NCBI RefSeq assembly: GCF_001597745.1
Contig: NZ_LUHJ01000067.1
Location: forward strand, 124,001-188,000
DNA length: 64,000 nucleotides
Direction of reading: 5' to 3'
From: Anabaena sp. 4-3
Lineage (GTDB): Bacteria; Cyanobacteriota; Cyanobacteriia; Cyanobacteriales; Nostocaceae
How positions within the stretch are numbered: the first letter of the stretch is position 1; each line of letters opens with the position of its first letter. Below, piece by piece: positions 40,737 to 48,310 of the stretch. The notes beneath the pieces are model-generated. The model saw only the letters and a program-made list of their open reading frames with translations, ran no database searches and had not been told where the DNA came from. Both the position numbers and the translations under genes were made by a program.

Positions 40737-40770
40737 TCTTGCACTATTCTCATTGAGAATGGTGCAAGAT
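40737..40770. repeat. Palindrome ATCTTGCAC...GTGCAAGAT between convergent genes
   Basis: A 17-base stem with a single non-Watson-Crick position and a one-base apex (arms ATCTTGCACTATTCTCA / TGAGAATGGTGCAAGAT). It lies 17 bases after one stop codon and eight bases from the convergent stop, so it may end transcription from both sides. The same words (ACATCTTGCAC, TGCAAGATATAA) flank the nested repeat at 59887-60010, so it is also a dispersed repeat. Confidence 0.8.
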
Positions 40771-40777
40771 ATAACTT

Positions 40778-41620
40778 TTACTGCCCTAATTCTTGAATAT
40801 TATTCATGACTTGTTGGTATAAATCATTATTGCTTTGGGCTTGAAATAGTTCTGCTGCTTTCCGCAAATCTGATAAGGCTGCTTGTTTATCCCCTTGGGC
40901 GGCGCGGGCGTTACCTCTGTTATTATACGCAGGGGCAAAGTTACGATTGAGGCGAATAGCTTGGTTATAATCACTGATAGCTCCTGGTAAGTCGCCTTGA
41001 GCCGCACGGGCGTTACCTCGGTTATTGTAGGCGATCGCATATTTGGGATTAAGGCGAATTGCTTCGTTAAAATCTTCGATAGAGCCGCTTTTGTCTCCCT
41101 GTACAGACAGCGCATTCCCACGATTATTGTAGGCTTCGGCGTAATTGGGTGACAGGCGGATTGCTTCATTGTAGTCTGTAATTGCGCCTTGTTGATCGCC
41201 TAGGGAGGCGCGAGCATTTCCCCGACTGTTGAAGGCTTCCGCATCATTGGGAGCTAGACGGATAGCTTCATTGTAATCTGCGATCGCTTTTTGCTTGTCA
41301 CCCAAATCAAAGTAGGCTAATCCTCTACCTTTGTACGCTGCCGCATATTCAGAATCTAAACTCAATGCTTTATTATAGGAGTCTATCGCCGCTTGTAAGT
41401 TACCTTGGGAGTGTTGTTTCTGCCCTTCAAAGTAAGCTGTTCCCGCTTGAGAGTTTTTCGCAGGGCGACGAGTAGGAGTATTTACCCCTATTTCTGTCAC
41501 CAAAACATCTTTGTTGTTACTACAAGAAACAATGGTAATCGCGCTCAGTGCGGTGAACACACCTATAGTCAAAATTTTAGATAACTTCACCCGCTTTTGC
41601 TCCAATAACCACTGTTTCAT
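40778..41620 (-). CDS. TPR-repeat lipoprotein
   Basis: A 280-residue exported protein. The signal region (about 12-32, ILTIGVFTALSAITIVSC) ends in a lipobox IVSC with Cys33. From about 55 there are six tetratricopeptide repeats in close register (AIADYNEAIRLAPNDAEAFN, GNARASLGDQQGAITDYNEA and so on), each about 34 residues with the NRGNA turn. TPR lipoproteins of this type are protein-interaction scaffolds at the periplasmic side of the inner membrane or outer membrane. No specific partner is suggested by context. The internal repeats at DNA level are nearly identical. Confidence 0.88.
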   Translation of the reverse strand: MKQWLLEQKRVKLSKILTIGVFTALSAITIVSCSNNKDVLVTEIGVNTPTRRPAKNSQAGTAYFEGQKQHSQGNLQAAIDSYNKALSLDSEYAAAYKGRGLAYFDLGDKQKAIADYNEAIRLAPNDAEAFNSRGNARASLGDQQGAITDYNEAIRLSPNYAEAYNNRGNALSVQGDKSGSIEDFNEAIRLNPKYAIAYNNRGNARAAQGDLPGAISDYNQAIRLNRNFAPAYNNRGNARAAQGDKQAALSDLRKAAELFQAQSNNDLYQQVMNNIQELGQ

Positions 41621-41858
41621 AACTTGCTCTCATTCGTCTTGACAACTGGATAACGCTACTACCAAATTCAGTGAATGAGCTTTATTAAACATGAATGCTC
41701 ATTGTTTTGAGATGTACCCAGCCCATAGACACGCCTACCTGCTATCCTCTAGGTTTTATTAACAGTAGTCTGTTTGCTCAACCAGGAATTTTAACAAATA
41801 AATTTTATTGTGGTTATTTATTATACCGTCATTCAATTATTAACAATTACCGATTACT

Positions 41859-42779
41859 CTACTCCTCCTCTTTTTCATTCTCAGACTTTTTAGGAAGTAG
41901 TCGCAGAGATTTACTGGTTTCTATATCTACAGATAACTGTTCGAGATTTTCCCCTAAATCTTTTTGCAGTTTTTGTGTGAGCGTTACCGGAAAATCTAAA
42001 CTAATTCCTTGGTTTTGTACCAAACTTGCCAGTTCTAAAAACTGCACTTTTACTACTTTCCGGTTAGAACTACTCAGTTTATAAAACGCAGATTCGGATA
42101 GGTTTTGAGCCTCCATAGCTCTTTTTAAACGCTCTTTGAGATGTTCATATTCTGAGTTTAACAGCTTCCACTGTTCTTCAATTTCTGTAAAATTTTCACT
42201 CAGAACTGCGACATCTTCTAATTGTGGGTCTGGGTTACTTATTAATTGTAATTCTAGCAAACGCTGATGGATTTGCGCCAGATAAATACAGTCTAAATAA
42301 GCATATTCTATTTGCGTCTCACTTAAAGGTCTGCGTCCCCAATCGCTCGTTTGTTCTTGTTTATCAATATGGTTAAAATTACATAATGTTGTAGCTAAAG
42401 TTTGGAGTTGATAGTTAGGTAACGGTAAAATATGGTAGGGAATTTTTTTGGCTAATTCTAAAGTGCAAGTGATATTTTTAGCTTGCTTATTGCCGAGGAA
42501 TTTGATATCATAATTAGCATTGTGAAATACTTTTTCGATAGCTGGATTGAGCATAATTTGGTCAATAAACTCAGCTATGATTTGCGGTTGATGCAGGACA
42601 TCGAAAAGGTAAACGCGATCGCCACTCATATCGTCAGGATCATCTAAAACCTGAATCAGCGACAATCTAGGATTACGGGTGTTAAATTCTGCTACTTCGG
42701 TATCTATCCAAAGAGTAGTAGCTTGAGTATATTCAGCAACTATGCTACGCATTGCACTTGCGTCACTCAAGTATGGCAT
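41859..42779 (-). CDS. RNase D-like 3'-5' exonuclease (DEDDy family)
   Basis: A 306-residue protein with the DEDDy exonuclease core: Asp26/Glu28 in LWIDTEVAEF, Asp91 in HNANYDIKFLG, and Tyr159/Asp163 in YAYLDCIYLAQ, all metal or catalytic residues present. After about 175 the chain lacks a clear HRDC domain and has a coiled region (EEQWKLLNSEYEHLKERLKR) followed by a C-terminal tail. The family trims stable RNA 3' ends, or processes DNA ends in related branches. It stands alone on the minus strand. Confidence 0.88.
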   Translation of the reverse strand: MPYLSDASAMRSIVAEYTQATTLWIDTEVAEFNTRNPRLSLIQVLDDPDDMSGDRVYLFDVLHQPQIIAEFIDQIMLNPAIEKVFHNANYDIKFLGNKQAKNITCTLELAKKIPYHILPLPNYQLQTLATTLCNFNHIDKQEQTSDWGRRPLSETQIEYAYLDCIYLAQIHQRLLELQLISNPDPQLEDVAVLSENFTEIEEQWKLLNSEYEHLKERLKRAMEAQNLSESAFYKLSSSNRKVVKVQFLELASLVQNQGISLDFPVTLTQKLQKDLGENLEQLSVDIETSKSLRLLPKKSENEKEEE

Positions 42780-42952
42780 AGGTTAAACTTTCCTGATATT
42801 TAGGTGACAGTTTCCCAAATTAGCATTTTGCTGACACCTAATTAACCACCGTGATTATGATTTTGTAGTTTAATCCTGCTGGTTTTTGACTGGTTAGCTT
42901 GCCATCTTCAGCCAAGCAAAGACTTGAGCTACAGTTAAGTCATTAGTTATGA

Positions 42953-42975
42953 GTCATTAGTCATTAGTCATTAGT
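42953..42975. repeat. Short TTAGTCA heptamer array
   Basis: Three perfect TTAGTCA units and a partial unit, with two degenerate units just upstream. Same class as the array after cmpA. Confidence 0.85.
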
Positions 42976-43023
42976 TTCTCTCCTCCGCTTCCTTCGCTTC
43001 CTACTCCCCGTGTTGAGTGACAG

Positions 43024-43725
43024 CTAACTCCGAGTTTTCAAAGAAGCAGAGGAACTGGAAACAACAGATTTCTGTGTTCTAGCAGTTAATAAAGTAAAGA
43101 AGCGATAAGATTTACGAATAAAATTAAGTATAAAGTAAGGAATTCTCAGCCGGAGTGGTGCAAGGATGGGACGATATAGCCAATAATAAGCCCGTTTGAG
43201 GTTATCCCATTTAGAGCATTTATCCTGATGCAGAAAGTCAGAAATATCTACTACTAAACCTCTACCTTCATACATCATGACATTACGCCCGTGGACATCA
43301 TGGGGAAACAGTCCACGCTGACGGGCATAATCTAAAGCTTGATCTATATCCTCTATCACTCGTTTGGGAATACGCAAACCCCTTTGGAAACAGTCGTATA
43401 AAGTCACCCCATATAATCGCTTGAGGATTAAACAACCGTCTTTTGCATATAAACACTGAGAAAATGCTGGGTGAGAACCAAGACGACGATACACTTCTAC
43501 TTCTTCTGCAAATCCTGGCCTTTCAGGTGCATAAATCTTCACTACCACATCAAGGTATTCAGGGTGATTAACTACCGCCGCATAGTTACCTTTACCAACC
43601 AGTCGCCAAGGATGGGGGAGATAGTGAACTTCTACAGGATCGTAGGGATTGACACTCTCAACTTGCAACTCAGGTAATAATTCTTGATGAATACTCTCAA
43701 TCAGTCGCTGTAGATGCTCATTCAT
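43024..43725 (-). CDS. Protein kinase-like fold protein
   Basis: A 233-residue small kinase-fold protein. The glycine loop region GKGNYAAVVNH is followed by the ATP-binding Lys in VVVKIYAPE (about 63), an alpha-C Glu in FAEEVEVYRRLG, a catalytic loop HDVHGRNVM (about 143-151) and DISDF in place of DFG. These are the residues needed for phosphotransfer, as in RIO/Kdo/aminoglycoside kinase branches. Substrate unknown. The C-terminal 50 residues are basic and hydrophobic (LAPLRLRIPYFILNFIRKSY) and may bind the membrane. It lies about 100 bases from the desaturase gene on the same strand; a palindrome lies between. Confidence 0.75.
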   Translation of the reverse strand: MNEHLQRLIESIHQELLPELQVESVNPYDPVEVHYLPHPWRLVGKGNYAAVVNHPEYLDVVVKIYAPERPGFAEEVEVYRRLGSHPAFSQCLYAKDGCLILKRLYGVTLYDCFQRGLRIPKRVIEDIDQALDYARQRGLFPHDVHGRNVMMYEGRGLVVDISDFLHQDKCSKWDNLKRAYYWLYRPILAPLRLRIPYFILNFIRKSYRFFTLLTARTQKSVVSSSSASLKTRS

Positions 43726-43805
43726 ACTGGTTTTGGCTGTTTTTTAAGAAATGAAGCCGTAAGATTTCACCAGTATATTCCATCCTTGTCTCCCCTAAAC
43801 CTGTG

Positions 43806-43828
43806 GGGGTTTAGCAATGCTAAACCCC
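43806..43828. repeat. Short palindromic dispersed repeat (GGGTTTAGCA type), copy 2
   Basis: Perfect arms GGGGTTTAGCA / TGCTAAACCCC around one base, six bases after the desaturase stop. Same as the element after selO. Confidence 0.85.
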
Positions 43829-43834
43829 TACTTT

Positions 43835-44677
43835 CTACCTAACTACGGGGGGTAAAGTTACTTTTTTCGCTAAACCTAAAGTTTGTAAAAATTTAATACT
43901 CCACCAAGTCACATCAATTTCCCACCACTGAAAACCAGCTTTGGCGACATGGGGGTAAGTGTGATGGTTGTTGTGCCAACCTTCGCCGTAGGTGACGAGA
44001 GAAACCCACCAGAGATTACGGGCGTTATCATCTGCGTCAAAGGTGCGATATCCCCAGAGATGGGTTGCAGAGTTGACGAACCAAGTACAGTGCCAAAGTA
44101 AGACGGCTCTGAGAAACATACCATAGATCACAAAAGACCATCCACCCACAGCGTAAAGCAACAATCCTAAAGGAATTTGCAAGAGGAGAAAATAGCGGTC
44201 TAACCAGCGATAAAAAGGTTGTTTGGCTAAGTCAGGGGCGTATTTGTGATAGGTTTGTTCATCAAAAAATTCGGAACGAGGATATAAAATCCATAACATA
44301 TGACTCCACCAAAAGCCCCGCTTGGCAGAGTAAGGATCTAAGTTGATATCTTCGGTGTGGGCGTGATGTTGGCGGTGTCCTCCCACCCAAAAAATTGGCC
44401 CTCCTTGCAATGCTAATGCACCGATGAGAGCGATCGCATATTCTAACCATTTGGGTACTTGAAAACTCTTATGGCTGAGTAATCGGTGATACCCCAGGCA
44501 AATACCAATACTGCCAAACAACCAATGTAGAAATAACAGCAAACCCAAGGCCGACCAGGAGAAAAACCAAGGTGCTAACAGTGCTAAGGCGTGAATTATC
44601 CCAAAAAATGCCACATTTGTCCACTTGAGGTGCAGTGAAGCTTCTCCCTCTGATGCGGCTAGACTTTTTGCGGTCAT
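43835..44677 (-). CDS. desC: Acyl-lipid/acyl-CoA delta-9 fatty acid desaturase
   Basis: A 280-residue membrane di-iron desaturase. Three histidine boxes are complete: HRLLSH (64-69), HRQHH (101-105, in GGHRQHHAHTEDINLDPYSA) and HNNHH near 233-237 (GWHNNHHTYPH). Hydrophobic helices at about 22-55, 80-97 and two around 165-195 fit the four-helix topology. The family places the first double bond at carbon 9 of C18 (and C16) acyl chains, using ferredoxin as electron donor in cyanobacteria. It is divergent from a TetR regulator whose operator-like sites sit between the two, so temperature or lipid-status control by that regulator is plausible. Confidence 0.93.
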   Translation of the reverse strand: MTAKSLAASEGEASLHLKWTNVAFFGIIHALALLAPWFFSWSALGLLLFLHWLFGSIGICLGYHRLLSHKSFQVPKWLEYAIALIGALALQGGPIFWVGGHRQHHAHTEDINLDPYSAKRGFWWSHMLWILYPRSEFFDEQTYHKYAPDLAKQPFYRWLDRYFLLLQIPLGLLLYAVGGWSFVIYGMFLRAVLLWHCTWFVNSATHLWGYRTFDADDNARNLWWVSLVTYGEGWHNNHHTYPHVAKAGFQWWEIDVTWWSIKFLQTLGLAKKVTLPPVVR

Positions 44678-44796
44678 AAAAATTCCTGTTGATGGTTCAT
44701 GTAAAGATTTGCTCTGGTATCTATTGCATTACTTAGCCCACAAGGGATTCATCTACTCGGCAACCGAATTCATTACAGTAGACTAGAGCAAGTATC

Positions 44797-44850
44797 ACTT
44801 ACACTTGCTATGCTAACAGTTCCCTGTTTTCCCTGCAAGTGTTACTTACA
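44797..44850. promoter_or_regulatory. Operator-like paired repeat between desC and the TetR gene
   Basis: ACTTACA occurs twice in direct orientation (44797 and 44844), and ACACTTGC (44801-44808) is inverted as GCAAGTGT (44835-44842). The pattern lies immediately before the TetR start codon and about 120 bases before desC. TetR proteins usually bind palindromes in such divergent spacers; the binding role is inferred. Confidence 0.5.
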
Positions 44851-44857
44851 TTTTTTT

Positions 44858-46075
44858 ATGACTTCTCAACCTGTTTCCACCCGTCAACGTCTAATTCAAG
44901 CTGCACTGGAGTTGTTTACGGCTCAGGGAGTTAGTGCTACTACCACTCGCCAAATTGCTGAAAAAGCAGCAGTTAACGAAGTAACGTTATTTCGCAATTT
45001 TGGCAACAAACACGGTTTATTGTTAGCTGTACTGGAAGAATCGGCAGCTTTTACCAATTTAGGGGAATCTTTAGTCAGACGGGCTACTCCTCCAGGTGAT
45101 GTTTACCAAGCGTTGAAAGATTATGCAAGTGACACTTTACAGGCATTGGAGAGAATACCGGAACTGGTTCGTTCTGTAGTCGGAGAAGCTGACCAATTTC
45201 CGGCGGAAAATCGGCGTGCTTTGGGCAGAGGATTCACTGAGGCTAACCGCTACGTAGCCCAGTATCTAGCTACTGTAATTCAACAGGGAGATTTGCACAC
45301 CTATCTACCAGCAGAAAAATTAGCTAGTTTGCTCAATGGGATGATTTTGGGATATGCCGTGATTGAATTCACCAGTGAGTTTCATGAACTATGGGAAAGT
45401 CGAGACGATTTTCTAGAGAATTTGGTGGGGTTATTTCTGCACGGTGCGATGTCATCACAGGCGAATGGCTTAGAAACCAGTTTGAACAGCCAAGCAATAG
45501 CTGATTTACCGGCGGTGTTAGTTCACACAATTCTGCAACAAGCCAAAAAGTCAGGATTACAAGATTATGCGATCGCTTACTTATTATTTGCGGCTGGCTT
45601 ATCTGCTCAAGAAATAGTTAATTTACATCGAAACCATCAAATTTACGATACCAATGGTCATTTCCTGCAAATTACCACCCCAGGATGCTGGCGACAAGTC
45701 CCTGTCAATCAATGGATTTTGGGTAAACGCTACGGTTCTTACACAGATAATCCTTTAACTAAATGGCTCAAAAGTCGTAAAGATAGCCAGACAGCGATGT
45801 TTTTGAATGCAGCTAGTCAACCCATTTCGGAATCTGAGGTGTTGACGCATTGGGAAAAATGGACAGCAAGTTTATTAACTCCCCAAGGGCAACCACCAGC
45901 AATTACTCAAGCCCAACATACTTGGCGTGTAGAAATGTTAACGCGGGGAATTAGTCTAGAAAATTTGAGTCTTCTTACAGGTTGCGATCGCACCCAATTA
46001 AAATCTTACGCCCACAGAGCCAAAGAAAAGGCAGCTTTAGAACAAGCCACAAGATTAGATCAAAAGCCCGTGTAG
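44858..46075 (+). CDS. TetR-family regulator fused to an integrase-like C-terminal domain
   Basis: A 405-residue protein, about twice the length of a normal TetR regulator. Residues 8-55 are the TetR helix-turn-helix (TRQRLIQAALELFTAQGVSA, TTRQIAEKAAVNEVTLFRNF), followed by an effector domain to about 205. The last 190 residues resemble the catalytic part of a tyrosine recombinase (LLFAAGLSAQEIVNLHRNHQ; HTWRVEMLTRGISLENLSLL; GCDRTQLKSYAHRA). The pattern of a late HxxR and a final Tyr is visible, but the first catalytic Arg (after the GL turn) is absent, so enzymatic activity is doubtful; it may be a DNA-binding or dimer domain. ATG at 44858 is preferred over 44810, which would run through the operator-like repeats. 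Confidence 0.8.
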   Translation: MTSQPVSTRQRLIQAALELFTAQGVSATTTRQIAEKAAVNEVTLFRNFGNKHGLLLAVLEESAAFTNLGESLVRRATPPGDVYQALKDYASDTLQALERIPELVRSVVGEADQFPAENRRALGRGFTEANRYVAQYLATVIQQGDLHTYLPAEKLASLLNGMILGYAVIEFTSEFHELWESRDDFLENLVGLFLHGAMSSQANGLETSLNSQAIADLPAVLVHTILQQAKKSGLQDYAIAYLLFAAGLSAQEIVNLHRNHQIYDTNGHFLQITTPGCWRQVPVNQWILGKRYGSYTDNPLTKWLKSRKDSQTAMFLNAASQPISESEVLTHWEKWTASLLTPQGQPPAITQAQHTWRVEMLTRGISLENLSLLTGCDRTQLKSYAHRAKEKAALEQATRLDQKPV

Positions 46076-46116
46076 GGATTGGGGATGAGGGGGATGAGGA
46101 AGAAATTCTTTCTCAG

Positions 46117-46151
46117 TCAACAATCAACAATCAACCATCAACCATCAACCA
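46117..46151. repeat. Tandem heptamer TCAAC(A/C)A
   Basis: Five units: two TCAACAA then three TCAACCA, after the TetR gene. Confidence 0.9.
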
Positions 46152-46162
46152 TTTTGAATTTT

Positions 46163-46189
46163 GTACGCCTTTGGCGTTCCCGCAGGGTA
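46163..46189. repeat. Small dispersed repeat GTACGCCTTTGGCGTTCCC type
   Basis: A 27-base element (GTACGCC...GCAGGGTA) flanked on both sides by ATTTTGAATT, which looks like an insertion within, or duplication of, that word. Distant in sequence from the tnpB repeats but similar in size and style. Confidence 0.6.
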
Positions 46190-46481
46190 TTTTGAATTGA
46201 TTTTTCATATTTTAGTAATTTTTGTTACATTCTCCTGAGCGATCGCGGTTTAATGTCTGTCTTTGGGTAGTCCTGCCATCAGTGACTTAACGGAGAAACT
46301 AGCAGCAATTCACTGATAGCTACATTTTTTGCGTAGTTTTATTCAGACAATTCACATCAGTTTGTGGTATTGATCAATTTTAATAAAGTAAAACATATCT
46401 TTATTAAAATTCATCCGGTATCGACTCCCCGTATTTTGGAGTAAACAGCGTATACAACAACAACACAGAGAGAGTATTAAT

Positions 46482-46913
46482 ATGGGCAGAAAAGTTACTA
46501 AAGTGCTAAAACAATCTGGGGTCATTCCTTACAGAGTCAGAAATGGTAGAGTAGAAGTATTGCTAATTACGACACGCGATCGCCAGCGTTGGGTAATGCC
46601 TAAAGGCGGAATTGTCAACGGCATGACTCCCCCAGCTTCAGCAGCAAAAGAAGCCTGGGAAGAAGCTGGAGTCATTGGACAGGTGGAAGCTAATCAACTC
46701 GGTAGTTACAAATATCGCAAACGTGGCAAAATTTACCGTGTCAAAATGTATTTATTACCAGTTGACATAGTGAGTAGTCATTATCCCGAAGCGAGTACAA
46801 GATATCGACGTTGGCTAGATGCTAAACAAGCGATGAAGTTAATTAAAAAAGCTTCCCTCAAACGTATCTTAAAAGCAATCATCCAAACCAAATCACGAGC
46901 TTGTGCTTCCTAA
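46482..46913 (+). CDS. Nudix hydrolase
   Basis: A 143-residue Nudix protein. The Nudix box is recognisable as PKGGIVNGMTPPASAAKEAW then EEAGV. The metal-binding Glu residues of the KEAWEE part are present, but the Glu normally found at GxxxxxE is Met (NGMTP instead of xGETP), which could narrow metal geometry. The N-terminus KVLKQSGVIPYRVRNGRVEV is the typical first strands of the fold, and the tail KKASLKRILKAIIQT is basic. Members of this branch hydrolyse dinucleoside polyphosphates or diphosphoinositol; substrate not determinable. A GAGAGAG precedes the ATG. No operon partner. Confidence 0.88.
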   Translation: MGRKVTKVLKQSGVIPYRVRNGRVEVLLITTRDRQRWVMPKGGIVNGMTPPASAAKEAWEEAGVIGQVEANQLGSYKYRKRGKIYRVKMYLLPVDIVSSHYPEASTRYRRWLDAKQAMKLIKKASLKRILKAIIQTKSRACAS

Positions 46914-46997
46914 CAACAACCATCCTACCTTACCTATTCCCTATTCCCGTTTATCTAGACTTTGCCCACGCTAAAATAAACACCAAAGTTAAGATTT

Positions 46998-47804
46998 ATG
47001 GGGGCGGACTTTGTGTCAATAGAAAGTACCCAATTATCCGAAGAAACAACTAACAAATCTTTGGAATGGCAACCTCCCATGCCACCCACAGATTTAATTT
47101 TTGATGACGGAGAACCCTTGGAAAGTAACCGCCACCGTATCACCATGAATGTATTAATTCGTTCACTAAAACATTATTGGGCAGAACGAACTAACTATTT
47201 CGTTGGCGGTAATATGTTTATTTATTACAGCAGTAAGCAAGCCAAAAATCAAGATTTTAAAGGGCCAGATTTCTTTGTAGTTTTAGATGTAGAAAATGAC
47301 CCCACAAGGTTAGGTTGGGTAGTATGGGAAGAAAATGGACGTTATCCCGACATGATTGTTGAATTACTTTCAGATTCAACAGAAGCCAAAGATTTGGGCA
47401 TGAAAAAACGTCTTTACGAACAAGTATTTAAAACTAAAGACTATTTTGTTTTTCATCCCTTTAAAGTGAATTCCCTGCAAGGATGGCATCTAGATAGTGA
47501 CAAAGGCTACCAACCAATCACCCCTAATCCCCAAGGATGGTTGTGGAGTTCCAGTTTAGGGTTGTGGGTAGGAACTTGGAACGGCACAGTAGAAGATGAC
47601 AATGCGGTTTGGCTGAGATTTTATGATCAAGCTGGTAACGTAGTTTTATTACCAGAGGAGGCAAATCAACAACGGGCTGACGCTGAACGACAAGCTAGGT
47701 TAAATGCTGTCTCTCGGTTACTAGATATGGGACTAAGTGTAGAACAAGTTGCCGACTCATTGAGTTTGACAATAGCAGAAGTGGCAGCGATGAGGCGAGA
47801 GTGA
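46998..47804 (+). CDS. Uma2-family (DUF820) putative endonuclease
   Basis: A 268-residue protein of the very common cyanobacterial Uma2/DUF820 family, with a restriction endonuclease-like PD-(D/E)XK fold. The core is at about 75-160: DFKGPDFFVVLDV (the Pro-Asp element) and YPDMIVELLSDSTEAKDLGM, where Glu in VELLS and the following Lys are the active-site positions. The C-terminal part (225-268) is a helix with a small helix-turn-helix-like end (LSVEQVADSLSLTIAEVAAM). Function is unknown for the family; many copies exist per genome and they are often thought to be mobile. Stand-alone gene. Confidence 0.85.
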   Translation: MGADFVSIESTQLSEETTNKSLEWQPPMPPTDLIFDDGEPLESNRHRITMNVLIRSLKHYWAERTNYFVGGNMFIYYSSKQAKNQDFKGPDFFVVLDVENDPTRLGWVVWEENGRYPDMIVELLSDSTEAKDLGMKKRLYEQVFKTKDYFVFHPFKVNSLQGWHLDSDKGYQPITPNPQGWLWSSSLGLWVGTWNGTVEDDNAVWLRFYDQAGNVVLLPEEANQQRADAERQARLNAVSRLLDMGLSVEQVADSLSLTIAEVAAMRRE

Positions 47805-47831
47805 ACAACAGAGGAAGTAAGCGAGGCTGGT

Positions 47832-47887
47832 TTGTAGTAAGGACTTTAGTCCTTATTTTCTCAGGAATAAAGTCCTGACTACGAACT
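47832..47887. repeat. Dispersed repeat GTAGTAAGGACTTTAGTCC type, copy 1
   Basis: Left GTAGTAAGGACTTTAGTCCT and right AGTCCTGACTACGAACTTGT in inverted order. Other members at 51687, 55857 and 59831. Confidence 0.85.
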
Positions 47888-47955
47888 TGTTGCCGCCTTA
47901 ACTGAACGCTATTGGTTTTGAAACCGCTTAAGGAATAAGCAGTATCCTGATTTTG

Positions 47956-48051
47956 CTAAATACTGGGCTTATATTCCATAATTTTGCTGATTAATATAAG
48001 AATATCTTCGGGATCAGGATTATCTTCCACTGTGAAGGTTAAATTGTTCAT
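47956..48051 (-). CDS. Possible 31-residue peptide or gene remnant
   Basis: A short frame MNNLTFTVEDNPDPEDILIL then ISKIMEYKPSI in the 500-base gap before agrE. It has protein-like composition and an ATG but no clear ribosome-binding site. It could be the remnant of a small gene. The rest of the gap (47888-48310) shows nothing else. Confidence 0.25.
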   Translation of the reverse strand: MNNLTFTVEDNPDPEDILILISKIMEYKPSI

Positions 48052-48310
48052 ATTTTCTTGAAATTATTCAACTTAAATAACGCTAAAATCACCGTAACTG
48101 CCAGCCTCAGCGTTATACTAATCACTCCTTAACCTTTAATCACTCTATAGGTTTGTTACCATTACTTTGGCTTTTCCGGTAATAGAATAAAAGCCAACCC
48201 TTTGTCAATCTGCCTACTATCTTGAGATAGATATGCTGTGACAGAAGATACTGACCCGGAAAAGTAAATACTTGTGTCCAAATTAAACCTGTAACGTTTG
48301 TAATATTTTT

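Noticed and set aside
40804-41169. A 121-codon alternative frame within the TPR lipoprotein gene
   Set aside because: Repetitive DNA of the TPR units keeps a second frame open; the main frame has signal peptide and regular repeats.
46190-46481. Possible tRNA or small RNA gene upstream of the Nudix gene
   Set aside because: No cloverleaf pattern or strong hairpin with T-run could be seen by eye.
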